Assembly: GCA_028583405.1 (NCBI GenBank)
Contig: CM053243.1
Coordinates: forward strand, 27,804,116-27,868,115
From: Pogonophryne albipinna
Taxonomy: Eukaryota; Chordata; Actinopteri; Perciformes; Artedidraconidae
Length of the DNA stretch: 64,000 nucleotides
Direction of reading: 5' to 3'
Shown here: one piece after another, positions 24,091 through 36,707 of the stretch
Layout of the letters: the number at the start of each line of letters is the position of its first letter
How positions within the stretch are numbered: position 1 is the stretch's first letter
The notes under the pieces: generated by a model
Told to the model about the DNA's origin: nothing
Seen by the model: only the letters and a program-made list of their open reading frames with translations
Database searches by the model: none
Made by a program: the position numbers and the translations under genes

Positions 24091-27000
24091 TTCCCAAATA
24101 TCAGATGATAATAATCTTCAATAATGTGGAGCTAGAATAAGTAATAAGGGAGCTAGGAGTGATTTTCGGTGCAGTAATAGGTTAGCATTTTTCGCACAGG
24201 GCTAATTCAGATTCAATTCAATTCACTGTTAGCATTGTGTGGTTTTTTTGGGAAAAAAAATGAAAAAGATCAGTTAAATGAGTTTTTTCCCGTTATATGG
24301 ATATAAAATATTCATAGTTTATTAAATATTAAGGTTCCTTAGACGTTGTTTCCTGACGCGATTTCGGCCCCGGAACCGGGTCCGTGGGGCTTAAGAGGTG
24401 TCTATGCTTTATTCTATTTCAGGGTCCCGCATCATGTCCGGTATATGTTGGGTGGAAACCATTGAAAACCCCGACCAGGTTGCCCATCACAGGGTATTCA
24501 CACTTAAATTCATACCTTTCCACAACAAGTAAAGAAAAATAAAAAATAAATAGTGAGAACACAGAGTCACTACCATGTCAAAATTACACATGTAGAGCAC
24601 AGCTACAGTCTAAAAGTAAAATGCAACCAATACACATTTTCATTTGTGAAGGTAGAAAAACACAATGCCTACACTGAATAAAAAACATGTAACTGAACAG
24701 AAAGATTTTATACTAAATGTAAAAATGCTTCACAAGATGAATGATCACATGAAGGAAATATGTTAAATTGATGAATACATCTGTGCCCTTACAGACATGC
24801 ATGCATGTATAATTCTAAATGAACACACTAATTCATTTCAGTGTGTTGGATGTGTATATTCCTTTGTGGGTGAAGGTGCTTGCTACCAAATTGAAGCAAA
24901 AGCTGCTCGAGGGAAATATTCAGCCCACAGTGATGAATGAGCTGACTGCAGTTTACAACATGTAAACATGCACTGCCCACTTGCCATATCTTCAATCCAT
25001 TAGCTATCCTCTGTCTGCGTAAAAGCTGTTTGTTTGTTTTGTTCCCCTTTCTCCCATTCGGTGCCCCTTTTTGCCGGCAACCCTCAAAGAATCACTACCT
25101 TTTCCGTTTTCCAATTTCAGCCGCTTCCTCTGGAGCGAGGTTTGATGAATGTCGCTCACATTAGGGTGACCTCCGAGATAACCCCTCCTTTCTTTCCCAA
25201 GAAAATTCATCAGGCAGAGTCGGCCAGCCCCGGGGATGTGTGATTCAGCACTCAAGGTGAGTGTTTGTCACAGATGCCTCAGATGGCTAGATATTGTTGA
25301 GGAGTGAGGAGGACAGAGATGTGCAGTTTCTGGAGCTCTTATAGCTTTACGAACTGAGCCAAGACATACATGCCTAATGTACAGAGCATAGAAACACCAG
25401 GTTTAAAGATGCACCCGTCAATGTAAAACAGTTCATTTATTCTAAAACACATTACTGTTTTTGTTCATCAGCAACATAATGGACCAATACCACATATTCC
25501 TCAAATAGGGTGTATTTTGGAACTTTATAATATAATGTTATTTTCTAGGGTGTTATTGAAGCCTTTGCAAATCAATGGTTGTGATATGGGGGAGGAGAAC
25601 AGTGCCTTACCCCAACGCACATGCCTTATATTTTCTAAAATATCAGGGTAAGAGTAAATCAGAGGCAGAGTAGAGGGAGGTTTTTTTTTTTAGAATGTGA
25701 GTGGGCAAATGAAAAATAGGGCAACACAGAGAGAGTTAGACCTGCTAAATGTTAGTCCCCCAATCTTCCTATGCAAACATGATTCATTAGACATTTTAAT
25801 GAATTGTAAAAGATGAAATACAAGCAGAAAAGGACTTAAAATGTATTTGTTTGTCACTGATATATTTAAGAAAGCACATCACATGTGGTGCACAGCACAG
25901 GTTCTGCTCCAGCCATGCGACTTCACATCTCACCTCTACAAGAGTGCTAACAGCGAAACAACAGGTGTGAGCAGTGACTGCACAAACACCGGTATTGACC
26001 TGTGTGACACACCAGCAACAGGATCTGCAGCCACAACATCACCTTAGTGGGTCAATCCCTTCCTCAATCCACTGAATCCATTCTTGAACCCAGGAAGCAA
26101 TCCCAGGACTCAGCAGAGGTAGCTTTGTTGTAAACCTATTCCAAGTGGTATGAAAGCGAGTGGGGAAATGGAAAAATAAATATTATTATTTTACTAACAG
26201 TTGATAATCATTCGCAAATTGTATCATTGTAATTTCATACAATCAAGATAATGTTCTAATATCCAAATCAAATGATTATTCATAGCTATTGCTTAAAATC
26301 CTGCCAACCATGATGAAACATAAATAATTGAAAATGGGGTTTTTATATAAGAAAACATTTAGTTTTATATTGTATTTCCTCTGTCTGTTTAGGTTGTATA
26401 ATTTATGTTACTCCACATTTCCCTCTCATGGGTCTGGTGGAAAAATTGTGGAAAATGCACCATCCCTTCACCGATTTGCATTAGATCTGATTTGTAAAGT
26501 GCACTATACCAGTCTGCAATGGTATATCATTTTACAAAGGGTGCACACTGGTGCTAAAGTTGGACCAGTTGTAAAATTTACATTGATAAACAAAGGCTTA
26601 CATACAGCAAAACAAAAGTGATACACTTTACTGTACTGCAATTTGCTATGTAGCCTGTTAGAAGGAAAATGACCACATTTCTAATGTTTAAAATGAGTGA
26701 TGATGTTTATTAGGAATACAAACAGTGGCTTGTGTGTAAGGTCAGGTATTAATTTAAGATGCATGTACAGTATGATTTCAATAACTAAAGGGCAGTTGCC
26801 TATGTCTACAAAGTCTTTAGATTATTGAGGGGATTTTTTATATTGACTATGTCATTGCTTGAGGAAATTAATCTATCTGCTATGTGCTGTGGGAGTGCAT
26901 CCAGCACACATAGGGCACAACAAACTGCACACTGAGAAGGTCCAGCTAAGCAGCATCTGCTGATTGAAATTACCCAGATGCGAGATAGTAATGTAATGTA

Positions 27001-27656
27001 GCAAAAAGCTTGTCTTTTGCTGGGTTGGAATGGGAACAATGCATGGGAGGTTCAAGGTTGCCTTCCTTCCTGTGGTGTAATTATGCAGTTAATGTATCCA
27101 TTGTTTGAAGAAGTCATCTTTATATTTTATTTTCTATAGACCTCTTCACTTTCACACCTGCTATTTATGTATAGTTTTCAAGCAAAAATCAACCCTTAGT
27201 ATTATGTGAACTGAAGTAAGATTTTACTGAACACTTAATCAACCCTACTTTTTATTTCTCCACGCATCCTTTGTACTTACTTCCTTTGTTTGCATGTATT
27301 AGAGAGAAAGTGCTAGTGGCATTAGGCTCCTGAAAAAGTGCTGCTTCACATCAAATAGAGCATCCAAAAGAAAAGAACAAATATTAATATATACATTTTG
27401 ATAATTAAACAATGAATCTTCTGTCATGTAGCACTTAGCAGTGCTTTAAACTAATTCCATTAGCTATAACAAATGAAAGGCTAACATTCTGATGTTAAGC
27501 AGGTACAACTTGACCAATAATATACCATATGTTATTGTGTTAGCCTTCAAGTGAACCTTTACGTTGATCTTAACAACACACCTGTAACGTTTTGTGGTTA
27601 TAAAATCTGTCCACAGACAGAAATATAAACACCTGACAAATAACAGAAAACAGCTT
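24091..27656. other. Intergenic, no gene seen
   Basis: A GC-richer patch at 24,345-24,500 and an opposed pair of short ORFs at 25,004-25,255 were examined and show no recognisable domain. I see no RNA gene or element end. Confidence 0.55.
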
Positions 27657-27850
27657 CTATTACATTACATGTCACTTGTTAGACGCTTTTATCCAAAGCG
27701 ACTTACATACTCAATACTGTGGACAATCCCCACAGGAGCAATTTGGGGTAAAGTGTCTTGCCCAGGGACACAACAACATGCTGACTGCAGTGGGGTTTGA
27801 ACATGTGACCCCCTGATCCGAACACCAACGCACAATGCACTGCACCACAC
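27657..27850 (-). mobile_element. SINE-like interspersed repeat
   Basis: The block has the fish repeat signature ACATTACATGTCACTTGTT, then GACGCTTTTATCCAAAGCG, and further on GTCTTGCCCAGGGACAC and a GGGTTTGAAC segment. The last resembles a tRNA B box on the opposite strand, suggesting a tRNA-derived SINE pointing to the minus strand. I recall this repeat as widespread in teleosts. Confidence 0.55.
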
Positions 27851-27883
27851 ACAGTAGTTCTAGGTAGGTGTCTTCAGGAGAAC

Positions 27884-28344
27884 TTTTTCCCATGATTACA
27901 CACACATAGACTGCAATGCTGAAAACAATACCAGCGTGGCTGTTGCGTCTGGTAATTATTGGACAGATTAATAATTTGACGCAACAATGAGGCTTAATAT
28001 TAAAAGAAGATATTAAAGTTCATCCTTTTTGATGTACACTAGAAATGCAAAATTGTTGGAGATATTAACGGTACATGCTTTTCATGACCTCATCACACCT
28101 CAAGATCTGTGTAATAGCTTAAAATCATACACAAGAGGGTTAGACTTATTTCATTTCATTTTTACCACCATTTAATAACTTTAAAATGTCTCCTTTCAGT
28201 TTTGTGTTTGCCTCAAGTAAAGGTCCAACTCTTAGTCCCAATGCTGGTTTACCTGCAAAGGTCCCACAAAGATATACTGCATGCACAACTCTTTCTGTGG
28301 TCGTCTCACTGCTCTCTCGGCTGCTCATATCTGCAGGTTGAGCT
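27884..28344. repeat. 460-bp direct duplication, copy 1
   Basis: Nearly identical to 29,829-30,288, with a few single-base differences. The copies share a minus-strand ORF of about 60 codons from an ATG. It is the only ORF of note, has no recognisable domain, and differs at two residues between copies, so I do not call it a gene. Copy 1 ends at GTTGAGCT and is followed by unrelated sequence. Confidence 0.85.
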
Positions 28345-29828
28345 ATTTCCAAGTGTGTAGCCAATAGTTACTGCAGCAAATCAGTTATTCAATATTTCTT
28401 CTTTCTTCTACGTCGCCCACATTAGCAGAGAATATTGCAGTAGATTCAAGTGTGAAGACACTCATTAAAATAGGAAATATGGACAGACATTAGTTCACGT
28501 GAGAATCATCTACGGTAAATCATTGTAAAAATCATATGTAGCTTTCAGTATTGAAACATAGGTAACTGAAATCACAGTCCATATTACAGTTTATCAGAAT
28601 GTATTGAACTATAAAATGAATTTGCATTAAGATTAGTGTCGGCAGGGCAACAGGCCCTTAGCAGGTCTGTAGTATGGTTCATGGTTTACTGGGATGTTAT
28701 TGTTTCTTCAAATAGCTACATTCAAATAATCAATTCAAGTGCTTGGTTACAATTTCACATAATTATTGCAGCAAAAACAGAAGTTACTAGTCCCCAAGGT
28801 AATGTAAGGGTTCACTCTGTTATTCAATCTCCTACTCATATTTGAACTTTATGCACTGTAAATGTTGATTCAAAGTTTCTAATCATACGGATTTGATTCT
28901 GTGCTCCAAGATTAAGTCAGCCAATGTTATGCATGCAATGATATGCATGAACAAAAAGAATCTCACCCACTCACCATCAGCCAGTCAACTCTGGGTCAGT
29001 CCAATTGAACAGGAAAATTAATAGTCCAGGAGGTGAATGGAAATTTCATTGCAGAGAAAAACACTGTTAACAGTCTCAGTCAGTCACATACAAATCATAC
29101 AAATAATAATAATTTGAGGTGAAATATGGGTAGGTATGAATTACCTATAAACAGGCTCCTGATTATTCAAAAAGTATTTAACATACATCCCTTAATGTTT
29201 ACATGTTGCTGTTTAGACATGATCTCATTTCAACATCATGTTATTTTTCTCGTCCCTCATTTTCGTATATGTCTAGATATACAGTAGCATTCTCTTACAC
29301 GCGGTAAAATCATATAAAAAACATTTTGGATATCCAGTAAATTGTTAAACAAATGATACTCCTTTCTTGCCTGTTTGGATGTTCATCCTGCTTACACTTT
29401 ATTTATTTATTCATTTATTTGTATTTATCCATTTAATCAGTTCATGTATTAAACACTTTGTGTCATTATTACCCTGTCTATGACTATGGCACAGTTCTAA
29501 AAAAAATGTATTATGTGTATGGCATTTACAACATTTATAAACAAGCTCTGCCTGTTTAGAAAGCTTTGAAAATGAATCCATTATTGTTGGCTTTACTTTG
29601 TACGTGCCATGCTAGGGCATTTCATATTAACACAGGGGTAAGCTAAACAGTGTCTTAAATTGAGGTTGACCTTAATGTGGTATAGTGATATTAGGTTCAA
29701 TACAAGGGCCTTTTGCATTCAATTCCCCTGAATGTTGTTAAACCTTGAAATACCTTATGTAACTTGTTTTACACGAGGAGCAGCGTGTAAATCAAGTTAT
29801 AAAAGTATATTAAAATAAAAAATAAACG
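28345..29828. other. Intergenic between the two direct-repeat copies
   Basis: AT-rich sequence with a TTTA-type simple stretch near 29,398-29,440. No gene seen. Confidence 0.6.
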
Positions 29829-30288
29829 TTTTCCCATGATTACACACACATAGACTGCAATGCTGAAAACAATACCAGTGTGGCTGTTGCGTCTGGTAAT
29901 TATTGGACAGATTAATAATTTGACGCAACAATGAGGCTTAATATTAAAAGAAGATATTAAAGTTCATCCTTTTTGATGTACACTAGAAATGCTAAATTGT
30001 TGGAGATATTAACGGTACATGCTTTTCATGACCTCATCACACCTCAAGATCTGTGTAATAGCCTAAAATCATACACAAGAGGGTTAGACTTACTTCATTT
30101 CATTTTTACCACCATTTAATTCCTTTAAAATGTCTCCTTTCAGTTTTGTGTTTGCCTCAAGTAAAGGTCCAACTCTTAGTCCCAATGCTGGTTTACCTGC
30201 AAAGGTCCCACAAAGATATACTGTATGCACAACTCTTTCTGTGGTCGTCTCACTGCTCTCTCGGCTGCTCATATATGCAGGTTGAGCT
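29829..30288. repeat. 460-bp direct duplication, copy 2
   Basis: Second copy of 27,884-28,344 in the same orientation about 1.9 kb away. Its right edge, GTTGAGCT, stops a few bases before the left terminus of the piggyBac-like element at 30,295. Confidence 0.85.
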
Positions 30289-30294
30289 GTACAA

Positions 30295-31787
30295 ATATCC
30301 TCCTGGGACCCAGCCCATTGAAAATGTCCACTGTAGTGGACATTTTGTTAACATGCTTCTCCTTTTACTCTTTTGAGCTACTCTATCAATCCCTGCTGTA
30401 CTGTACAGAGGACATCCTGGTCTTTCCAGTGATATGTCATTGGTTAAAATTGCAAGCTGGGAAGTTCCTCTTTCTTTTCATCCAGATGTCGCTGATGACG
30501 ATGACCTAATGTTTTATTTATAAGAAAAATATATGCTAGAGGGGGTAGGACCAGAACAGTTTTTTTAAGCTTCTTCTTGCCCCTGTTGAACATGACAGAC
30601 TATCTGAGAATTATTATTGTTTTTTTTTTGTTTTTTTTTGTTATTATTTTTTTTTTGTACTTTGTTATAATTATTAATTTGAGTGAGAAAAAAAGGAAAA
30701 AAAGAGAATATATATTATTGTTGTATGTTTTTGTTTCTGACATGTTCAATAAACTGACTAAACTCATGAAAACTCATCCAAAATGGCTGGCATACGAAAA
30801 ACAAAATGGTATAGAAGCAGTAGGAGAAGTCAAATATTGTTGAATAATTGTAATTTTTACCATGAAAATCATATATATTCTTGTTTATTAACATGTGAGG
30901 AACTATATAATTAGTTCTGAAAGCAATTAAATAATTCAAGTTTTCAAATAACAGGCGTTTTATAAATGTCCATTCTAGTGGACGTCAGGACTATCTTCAT
31001 GGACTTTATGACTCAATATTGTTGCAGGAGACGGAACTGAAGCAGACATTTTCTGTACCAGAAAGTTCAGGGAGATTTTGATTTTGAGCTCTCAGATGAT
31101 GAGAGAGATGAGAATTTCACACCTGGGATAGAAGAGAAGAAGGGGGGGAAAGATGCAGGAGGCTCCATGAGCGCACAGATAGATACATAGAGACAGATAG
31201 GGACGAGCAGGAAAGACATGGCCCTCTGTGGGCCAAGAGTAGCACGTATGTCTTATTGTTGTTTTTATTTTAAGTGGAGCCATCAAAAATGAGAATTGCC
31301 TCAGGAATGCAAGCTTTGTTTCTATGAGCATGGTCAAATGGAGACCACATCCATCAAACTAGTCAAGATGACCCTACAGCCCGTGCTGACTGGAGTCCAA
31401 TGAGGTACTTTCCCACTACGTTGACTACAAAGTCTTTGAAGATCTGGAAAGATTCACCAAAAAACAAGCTAGTTTTGTATTGACCAAATAAACAGCAATG
31501 TTCAGATCAATTACTTATTCATGTTTTAAATAAAGGTGAATGTATTATTGTATTAATATCACTCTATAACCATAATACGTTACATAGTCCATCTGTTAAT
31601 TTTGGATGTCTTTTCAAACTAATATGGTCCCGACGTCCTCTACAGTGGACATATTGTAACATTTTAAAATAAAATAAAATAAAAAAAGTCTAAATTGCAA
31701 GATGTTTTTTTAACCCTAAATAGGTAGGAAATCACAAAAAAAAGGAAATTGGAAGACACTTTTTTTCCTCGGGTCCCAGGAGGGTAT
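30295..31787 (+). mobile_element. Decayed piggyBac-like element
   Basis: The left end reads ATATCCTCCTGGGACCCA, and the right end, as its complement, TATACCCTCCTGGGACCC, giving an imperfect terminal inverted repeat with the CCY start usual in piggyBac. TTAA directly follows the right end. The left TTAA is not preserved. Inside, 31,070-31,130 reads like an acidic leader (FELSDDERDENF), and 31,375-31,475 contains ADWSP followed, in a shifted frame, by YVDYKVFEDLERFT, which resembles piggyBac-derived (PGBD) proteins. Confidence 0.55.
31020..31480 (+). pseudogene. piggyBac-like transposase N-terminal relic
   Basis: Short coding islands are scattered over several frames: an acidic leader near 31,075, then ADWSP near 31,388 and YVDYKVFEDLERFT near 31,418. 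They are separated by stops and frameshifts. Their order matches the region before the catalytic core of PGBD-type transposases. The core with its catalytic aspartates and the C-terminal cysteine cluster are absent. Confidence 0.45.
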
Positions 31788-32584
31788 ATTAAAATGAAAA
31801 AAACCTTTATTTTTTATTATAAAAAACTGCAGGATTAAAAACTTTAAAATAAAATGATAACCGTGCTGACCTAGATGGATCAGCATTTTTACCAAAAACA
31901 ACTTTTCTAGACAAAGACTCGAAAGTCATCCCACATAAACCATCTTCGGACTCATCCTTAAGTGCCGCTATCGCACATTTTGGGATATTCCACTTACTTT
32001 ATGTCCTTGCTCTTACTTGCTCCTGGATTATCCCATGTCAGGGGAGGTTTATAAAAAGGGTGCATCAATTTCACTAAGCTGTAGAAACAGCATTGTGTGC
32101 AGCTGACTTCCTGTCAGAAGGTTTTTTTGTCAGTGCAGTGAAGTCAGGAAAAGCTTGTTGCGTGTTCAGCCCAGCCTTACCATGCTGTACTGCCAATGTG
32201 TGAAGTTAGCACTGTTAGAGACTGATACTGGTAACAACGCCTGGTCACATATACTTCTATTGAATACTGTTTTTACATATAAAGCATTTTTATTATTATT
32301 CATTCATTTAGTTATTGACAAAAACACAACAATAACACACTAAACATTAAGTAATTGTGTTGATGTCTCATTGATGCATAAACAGCTCCACTACCATATC
32401 ACTAATGAGGCTATGTTGCATTCACGCAGACAGAGGTTGTCTCCTCATTAACAGTTTTATATCTGGTGGAAAAAGAAAGTGCCATGAAGTCATTTATTAC
32501 AAAAAAAAGAATATAAAAATCAGTGTGTAAACAAACAATACTGTTTAACAGTTACAAACATTTAAATCTTACCAATCATAGCAT
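31788..32584. other. Intergenic, no gene seen
   Basis: AT-rich sequence with no supportable feature. Confidence 0.6.
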
Positions 32585-32781
32585 ATATGTGACCCGCTCT
32601 ATCGAAATCAGTCGGAAGTCGCAACGGCTCATTTCAAAATAAACGTGGATTTACGTAAAAAACTATTTTTTCGGGGTTCGGGTGTTTTGTTTGATTTTAA
32701 ACAAAAAAAGTCTTGGCTTTCAGAATATGAAACTTTTATTTCCCAAATCACACGATAAATATATTTTTGAAGCTTGTAAAG

Positions 32782-33092
32782 CAGGAGTGTCAAACTCAAT
32801 TTCATCGCGGGCCACATTAGAATTATGGTTGCACTCAAAGGGCCGGTTGTAACTTTAAGACTATATCAATATACATATATAATATATATTAAATAATGTA
32901 TTATCAGTTCTGGTAATAACTTCATAAATAACTACGTCTGAAAGCAGAAGTCTAGGGCAAATAATTGAAAGCAAATATTCAACAATTACACCAATTGTAT
33001 TGTATATTATATTCTTTGCAAGCTCTTGCGGGCCACATAAAATGAGGTCGCGGGCCGGTTTTGGCCCACGGGCCTTAAGTTTGACACTCCTG
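32782..33092. mobile_element. Short hAT element with exact 8-bp TSD
   Basis: The ends are CAGGAGTGTCAAACT and AGTTTGACACTCCTG. TTGTAAAG is duplicated at 32,774-32,781 and 33,093-33,100. The GGGCCACAT and GGGCCGG blocks inside fit a common teleost hAT family. It has no coding capacity. Confidence 0.85.
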
Positions 33093-33429
33093 TTGTAAAG
33101 GGACGAAGACAGGCACCTCTCACTCGCAATCTGCTCTTCCGCTGTGCCGCCTCCCCTCCCTCCGGCTGAAATTATGAATGTAAGAGTATAGTAATCATAG
33201 ATAACACGGCAGGGTCCGTTACAGTTTGTTTTCATCTGATTTCAATTAAACAAAGTCTTGGCTTTCAGAATATTAAACTTGTTTTGGCAAATTCAGAGGA
33301 TAAATACAACTTTCAAGCTTGTAACGGCATAAATACAAGCGGAGAACGGAGTAATTTAACGTCACAGCAGGCATAACAACAGCCGGTGTTTCTCGTGAGT
33401 GTTTTCCCCGGGAAACAAACACAATACAC

Positions 33430-33492
33430 ACAAACGCAAAATTACACAAACACACACACGCACACACACGTATACACACACACACACACTCG
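33430..33492. repeat. (CA)n microsatellite, imperfect
   Basis: Alternating CA units interrupted by CG and TATA steps. It generates short His/Thr- and Val/Cys-rich ORFs on the two strands that are not genes. Confidence 0.9.
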
Positions 33493-33789
33493 CGAGCTTC
33501 CCCTCCAAACGAAAATATCTTCCCTCCGTAGTATTTTGATCATTTGCTCCGCTAATAATCAATCAGATCGATTGATTCCAGAGAAGAGAAAACTTTGAAG
33601 GCCTTTTTCTCAAAATGATGACTCTGTAACAGTCATTATATAATGTGACATATTTCGCTTAATATTTGGAGTACAAAAACAATCCTGATATCATTAGAAA
33701 GCTAGGAATCTCCTCTTTCCAACAGTGTATACAACTCAAAATGTGTCTTCGGGTCAAAGCGACTGATTTCGATGGAGCAGGTCACATAT

Positions 33790-34288
33790 ACAGTATATAC
33801 AGTACGCCATACATCTATAGTACTACACTGAGTAACACGTCTTATTTTGACATGTGTATTGTTAATAGGCTGTTTCATTGCTGTCTTTTAGGAATTTACA
33901 TTAATATTTACAAAGCATGTTCTTACGATGAACTATGGTGCTATCTGTTTGGTCAGATTTCAGCTTAGATTGTTAAAGTTCTCAATTTGAAATTCAGCAC
34001 AGAGAAAATGCCTCCACATGGCTACTAACAGGACCATAGATGACCCCGCGGCTAGCAGCTAACTGTTATAACAGTGCAAATAATAAGCTGGGGGTACCAG
34101 CAATTCAACAGGAAAAGCGCTAGGCATTAAAGCACATTTTTCCAGTGGCCAAACTGTGGAATTACATCTTCATTGTCATTCAAGTAATGTCTTTAGGTTG
34201 ATTAGTGCCAACAATTAAAGCACCTATGGATAAGATCAGCCAAAGATTTCCAATCCCAAAAATAAATCTAGCCGACTCCGTAACAGAC
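33790..34288. other. Intergenic flank of the palindromic element
   Basis: No gene seen. The last six bases before the element (34,289-34,294, AACATG) are one copy of its target duplication. Confidence 0.6.
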
Positions 34289-34330
34289 AACATGAGTAGT
34301 AATAATCATGCCCCTTTCGTCTCATTAGTA

Positions 34331-34940
34331 TGCATAAAAAGTGACACGTGGACACGCCCCGAATTATGCAAATGAGCTAAGTCCCGCCTCCCATTGTTCG
34401 AGACCCTTTGATGTGAGTGGGTACAATTATGTTAATGAGCTAAGTCCCGCCTCCCATTGTTCGAGATCCTTTTATGTGATAACAGATAGGTGTGAAAAGC
34501 CCCCCTGTGTAGTGCCTTTGTTGTCTAATTCTTTGATATATTGATTAAGGCAGTCTCTTTGAAGTTATGTTGTCTGGCCCCCTGTCCCCTCACACCCCTT
34601 TGTTGTCTAATTCTTTGATGTATTGATTAAGGCAGTCTCTGTGAAGTTATGTTGTCTGGCCCCTGTACCCCTTTTGTAGTCTAAGCCTTTGATGTGAGTT
34701 GTTATAACAGGTAGGTGTGAAAAGCCCCCCCCCCCCTGTGTAGGGCTTTTTGTTGTCTATTTCTTTGATGTGTTGATTAAGGCAGTCTCTTTGAAGTTAT
34801 GCTGTCTGGTCCCCTCAGGGTTGTCTAATCTAATTAGCCTTTGATGTTTTGCCCTTTGATGTGAGGTGTTATAACAGGCAGGTGTGATTTCACACTGGTG
34901 TGTTATAAGCCTTTGATGTTAATCTAGGTGTCTCTTTGAA
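34331..34940 (+). repeat. Terminal repeat cluster of the left arm, possibly regulatory
   Basis: Two 63-bp units starting at 34,363 and 34,426 share GAGCTAAGTCCCGCCTCCC. The first contains a perfect octamer ATGCAAAT, the second has ATGTTAAT at the same place. A second motif family, with TTTGTTGTCTA and GGCAGTCTCT and TGAAGTTATG, recurs at about 34,517, 34,599 and 34,749. A GC-box-like CCCGCC and a CCATTG (inverted CCAAT-like) occur in the first pair. A promoter or replication role is inference. The mirror copy lies at 50,270-50,890. Confidence 0.6.
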
Positions 34941-35089
34941 GTTATGCGTGAGACTGTCTACCCCCCGCCCCCTCCCAGCCCAGGCCTCTCCTCCTTTCTC
35001 CACCCCTTCCTTTGGCTATGAGGCTAGCAGATAGTGGGGGATGGAATTAGATGAAAATAGAAATATGCTCAAACTAATTAAAAAGACAG

Positions 35090-35560
35090 TAATTTCCACT
35101 TACCAAGTCACCTTGTAAAAAAGGAAAATGGTCAAGAGACTCCTGTGACAACTTACCGCCATCCGTCCGGGGCGCCAGTCAAGAAACGAATGCCTCAGCT
35201 GTGCGGGAGTCAGACGCCTACAGCCAGAGATCTGTGCACAAACTTATCTCGTGCCCTCTTTTGGTAATGTGAGCGTGTTCATGTGTGCTGGAGGAGGGGC
35301 TCTGTGAGGAAGTGGCAGATTTTCAGTTGTGTACTTTTTCAAATACGTAAAGAGGGAAATAATAAAACAATATAAAAAAACATGATCTTTGTCTTTTTTT
35401 ATAATTACTTTACACCACTATAAGAATTTCCTGTATGCAACAAAAAAAAGGTTTGACTGGTGAAAAAGACTCACTTTTACAGGGGGGCTCCGCCTCCCCC
35501 TCAACATAACAAGTCCCGCCCTCCTCAACAGATCATTTAAAAGTAAGGCGGTGGAAATAG
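35090..35560 (+). pseudogene. Decayed partial copy of the 268-aa gene (left arm)
   Basis: 35,135-35,240 resembles the first 40 codons of the gene at 35,643, including the Thr-Thr-Tyr-Arg-His and Lys-Lys-Arg-Met blocks, but out of frame with its ATG-like start. 35,455-35,540 resembles the last codons and 3' flank of the same gene. The middle is replaced by a host-type interspersed repeat (about 35,225-35,345), which also occurs at 51,590-51,730. The same arrangement is in the right arm (49,700-50,110), so the decay came before arm duplication. Confidence 0.65.
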
Positions 35561-36707
35561 ATGAAAAAAGAAATACGCTCAAACTAAATAACAAGCCAGT
35601 CATTTACACTCACCAAGTCACCTTTTAAAAAAAAAAAAAAAAATGGCCAAGAGACGCCTAGATATGGGTTTAATCAGCGAGACGCCTGTGACAACTTACC
35701 GCCATCTGTCCGCAGCACCAATCAAGAAACGAATGCAGTATCTGGGCCGGGTTCAGACGCCTCCAGCCGAAGAACTTCATGAAGAATGGACTCTGAAAAA
35801 TGGCGATGTTTGGGGTTATGTATTCAACTATATGGCGAATGAACTGCATTTCTACAATCTGAAGAATGGAGAAACGTATGGACCCCGTAGTGTTAAAGCG
35901 ACACTGACCTCAACAGATTGGGCTGTGTTAACTCTAGTGTCTTCCAGAGATCTCCACGCAACCACTGTATCGGAAGAAGTAGTGCATCAAGAAACCATAG
36001 TGGAACCAGCGGTGTACAAGATATTTGCAACGAAAAGCAAAGAAACGCAGACAGCATACGAGATCAAAGAAGCGTTTTCACCGCTGCCCCTCAATGTGAA
36101 GGAATAAGAAGAAGGAGATATCCCCCCGCCGCCAGAAGTGAGAAGAGTCCTGACAAGCACCGCCTGGGAAACTAAAAGCGGACCATCGGGGCGATGGTAT
36201 TACCGTGCAAGCCGTTTGGTGACGCTGGGGAAGGACCAGAGACGTGCACACATAGACTCTAGGTAGTGCTTGAGCACCTGCCCGTTTTGCCCTTTGGACA
36301 GCAATGTGCCCTTTTGAAAGTTCGTTTTTCACAGTTGTTTTTTTTACAGTGTACTGTATGTGGCTCATGGTAACATCGATCAATTCTGGATTAAAAGCTT
36401 CTAATATATACAACAATGCCCCAAATGCGCGTTGTAATTTTGTCAGACATCCCCACACGTGCCCCGCGGCACTCCCGTACATGCCCTGGCTGCAGCCCCT
36501 CCCTTCCCTGTTCTCAACGTGAACGCGCAGCGCGCAGAGCTCACAGTCAGTCACTCAGTCAGACAGGCCACGGCGGGTGTGTGGTGCAGCAGCACGCAGC
36601 AACATGATTAAAAGTGCCCTAGTGACGACCAAGTAAGTAACCACCAGGTAACAAATACAACAAGTGTATTGTTTAATCCCCTAAATCAGATGCCAAACTA
36701 AACTATA

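Larger units (their letters stand above)
32585..33789. mobile_element. MITE with about 30-bp terminal inverted repeats, carrying a nested hAT
   Basis: The left end ATATGTGACCCGCTC, continuing into ATCGAAATCAGTCG, is matched by the complement of the right end near 33,760-33,789. A segment with GTCTTGGCTTTCAGAATAT occurs twice in direct orientation (about 32,708 and 33,255). No transposase is visible. A 311-bp hAT lies at 32,782-33,092. The superfamily is not clear to me. Confidence 0.6.

Noticed and set aside
25004..25255. Opposed 83- and 69-codon ORFs with a GGTGAGTG donor-like sequence after them
   Set aside because: No recognisable protein, and a single donor-like motif is expected by chance.
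28146..28364. 72-codon ORF duplicated at 30,090-30,272, considered as a gene
   Set aside because: It is shared because the DNA is a recent duplication. The longer version has no ATG start, and no domain is recognisable.
34363..34440. Octamer/TAATGARAT-type immediate-early control site
   Set aside because: The octamer is perfect, but the TAATGARAT part has a mismatch, and one short motif is not enough to suggest herpesvirus-type regulation.
34517..34810. CRISPR-like spaced repeats
   Set aside because: The repeats are long, irregularly spaced and divergent, and this is a vertebrate genome.
36416..36607. Short ORFs inside the hAT insertion
   Set aside because: They overlap on both strands and show no transposase motifs.
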